A DNA stretch of 6,256 nt from an uncultured Selenomonadales bacterium (GTDB lineage Bacteria; Bacillota_C; Negativicutes; Selenomonadales; Selenomonadaceae), in NCBI GenBank assembly GCA_937907035.1, contig CALCTX010000331.1, positions 1-6,256 of the forward strand, given 5' to 3'. Below the pieces are notes generated by a model, which worked only from the letters and a program-made list of their open reading frames with translations, had not been told where the DNA came from and searched no databases. The position numbers and the translations under genes are program-made. Below are positions 4,817-6,256 of this stretch, piece by piece. Position 1 is the stretch's first letter; every line of letters starts with the position of its first letter.

Positions 4817-6184
4817 ATGAACGAAAACGATTTTAACCGTTATTTAAGTGAAAACTGGGAACAAATTAAGGATAATGTAAGAAAGGAATATGATATTACC
4901 GATATTTCATATTCAACCTGGATTAATCCTTTGCAATTCGGCAGTTTTGAAAATGATACCGTTAATATAGTCATTCCTTCAGACCAGGCTCAGGCATTTA
5001 ATTATGTTTCAAAAAAGTTCAAGATGTATTTTATGGTTACAATCAGTGAAATGATTGAACATAATATTCAGGTTTCTTTTGTTCTTGAACATAATTTAAG
5101 CGATGAACATAAACATGAAAAAAGTACCGTATATAACATAAATTCGGAAAATGCCAACCTTAATGCAAAATACAGATTTGAAACTTTTGTTGAAGGAAAT
5201 AACAATAAGCTTGCCCGTTCTGCAGCACTTGCAGTAGCAAATGCACCCGGAAAAGCATACAATCCTTTATATTTATACGGAGGATCAGGTCTCGGAAAAA
5301 CTCATCTTATGCATTCAATAGGCCATTATATTTTGGATGAAGATCCTAATATGAAGGTTAAATATGTAACAAGTGAAAAATTTACCAATGAAATAGTTAA
5401 TGCAATAAGATCCGGAAGCGCTTCTAAAATGTCTGAAATAAGAGAAACTTACAGGTCTGTTGATGTTCTTTTGATTGATGACGTTCAGTTTATTATAGGA
5501 AAAGATGCAACCCAGGAAGAATTCTTCAATACTTTTAATGAATTATATAATGCAGGAAAACAAATAGTAATTTCTTCGGATAAACCTCCAAAAGAAATGG
5601 AAACCCTTGAAGAAAGATTCAGAACAAGATTCGAATGGGGACTTATAGAAGATATACAGCCACCTGATTATGAAACAAGAATGGCAATTCTTAAAAAATA
5701 TGCGGAAAATTACGGCAAAGAAATAGATGATAACATCTTTTCATATATTGCAGAGAATATAACCACTAACATAAGAGAACTGGAAGGAGCTTTTAATAAA
5801 CTTATTGCTTTTTCAAGACTTCATAAAGTTGAAATTACAATGGAAATAGTTGAAGAAGCATTAAAGGATATTATTAATCCAAATAAATCAAAAGAAATTA
5901 CTCCGCAAATCATTATAAATACAGTGGCTGAACATTTTGATATTTCTCCGGAAGATATTACTTCAAAAAGAAGAACAGGAGATTTAATTCTTCCCAGACA
6001 GATATGTATGTATCTTTGTAAACAGATGACTCAGGACTCTCTTCAGGAAATAGCCAGAGTATTAAATAAGAAAGATCATACAACAATTATGTACGGAGTA
6101 AATAAGATAACTGAGGATATTAAAGTGGATAAATCACTTTATAACAAAATAGAAACAATAAAGAAAAAAATAGTACCTCAATAA
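4817..6184 (+). CDS. dnaA: Chromosomal replication initiator protein DnaA
   Basis: Cytoplasmic AAA+ ATPase that binds DnaA boxes, melts the origin and loads the helicase. The 455-residue product is complete. Domain I (about 1-90, with the conserved STWINPL) is followed by a short variable linker and the AAA+ domain: Walker A GGSGLGKT (155-162), Walker B LLIDDVQF (218-225), TQEEFFNTFN (232-241), sensor 1 region VISSDKPP (251-258), arginine-finger box RFRTRFEWGL (267-276) and sensor 2 around NIRELEGAFNKL (318-329). Domain IV carries SKRRTGDLILPRQ (383-395) and the DnaA signature DHTTIMYGVNKI (420-431). The ATG at 4817 has GAAAGG about 10 nt upstream. Wording such as SSDKPPKEMETLEERFR with FEWGL resembles Lachnospiraceae DnaA. 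Codon use is very AT-rich with AGA for most Arg, unlike the CGT-using hydrogenase genes. The DnaA-box cluster just upstream implies autoregulation. Confidence 0.98.
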   Translation: MNENDFNRYLSENWEQIKDNVRKEYDITDISYSTWINPLQFGSFENDTVNIVIPSDQAQAFNYVSKKFKMYFMVTISEMIEHNIQVSFVLEHNLSDEHKHEKSTVYNINSENANLNAKYRFETFVEGNNNKLARSAALAVANAPGKAYNPLYLYGGSGLGKTHLMHSIGHYILDEDPNMKVKYVTSEKFTNEIVNAIRSGSASKMSEIRETYRSVDVLLIDDVQFIIGKDATQEEFFNTFNELYNAGKQIVISSDKPPKEMETLEERFRTRFEWGLIEDIQPPDYETRMAILKKYAENYGKEIDDNIFSYIAENITTNIRELEGAFNKLIAFSRLHKVEITMEIVEEALKDIINPNKSKEITPQIIINTVAEHFDISPEDITSKRRTGDLILPRQICMYLCKQMTQDSLQEIARVLNKKDHTTIMYGVNKITEDIKVDKSLYNKIETIKKKIVPQ

Positions 6185-6194
6185 TATTCACTTA

Positions 6195-6223
6195 TTACAC
6201 ACAGGTGTAAATATTTATCCACT
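6195..6223. other. DnaA-box-like sites after dnaA (second half of a bipartite origin)
   Basis: TTATCCACT (6215-6223) differs from the consensus in one base, as does TTACACACA (6195-6203), which also forms an inverted repeat TTACAC-ACAG-GTGTAA (6195-6210). The AT-rich gap after dnaA often carries boxes and the unwinding site in Firmicutes with bipartite origins. The expected next gene, dnaN, would lie outside the window. No terminator is seen after dnaA, in line with a dnaA-dnaN operon. Confidence 0.5.
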
Positions 6224-6256
6224 TAGTTATTATTTAAATTTTTATAAAAAAATGCT

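Noticed and set aside
1..6256. CRISPR arrays, tRNA or rRNA genes, insertion sequences
   Set aside because: No regularly spaced repeats, cloverleaf candidates, rRNA-like stretches, transposase motifs or terminal inverted repeats were found.

Overview
The window (6,256 bp) holds three blocks that differ clearly in base composition (judged by eye). Positions 1 to about 3,720 have intermediate GC and encode a minus-strand [FeFe]-hydrogenase operon with a divergent small gene. Positions about 3,830 to 4,550 are GC-rich and hold a damaged or truncated gene of the cobalamin-dependent methionine synthase activation-domain family. Positions 4,555 to 6,256 are strongly AT-rich and hold a DnaA-box cluster (chromosome origin) and dnaA. 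All genes look like those of anaerobic Firmicutes (Bacillota). DnaA looks like the Lachnospiraceae/Clostridia type. The hydrogenase block could be from Clostridia or Negativicutes, but this is a weak guess without database searches.

Left block, read right to left: a NuoE-like [2Fe-2S] subunit (hydC/hndA), a NuoF-like FMN/NADH subunit (hydB/hndC) and the H-cluster subunit (hydA/hndD, 3' end outside the window). They are tightly packed (16-bp gap, then a 1-bp TAATG overlap) and should form a soluble cytoplasmic trimer that couples NAD(H) to H2. The NuoF-like subunit is only 417 residues and lacks the extra N- and C-terminal Fe-S domains known from electron-bifurcating HydB/HndC. That suggests a simple NADH-dependent hydrogenase. 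The 321-bp divergent intergenic region contains two inverted repeats that overlap the predicted promoters.

Middle: a 79-residue protein of unknown function with a possible DNA-binding fold, ended by a very clear intrinsic terminator. Next comes a hairpin-rich stretch and a gene whose family match begins before any usable start codon. A frameshift or 5' truncation is likely.

Right block: four good DnaA boxes at 4,555-4,607 plus weaker ones, then dnaA (455 residues, complete) and further DnaA-box-like sites after its stop. The usual rpmH/rnpA neighbours upstream of the origin are absent. Together with the abrupt composition change at about 4,550, this makes an assembly join (or, less likely, a real rearrangement) the most important question about the window.
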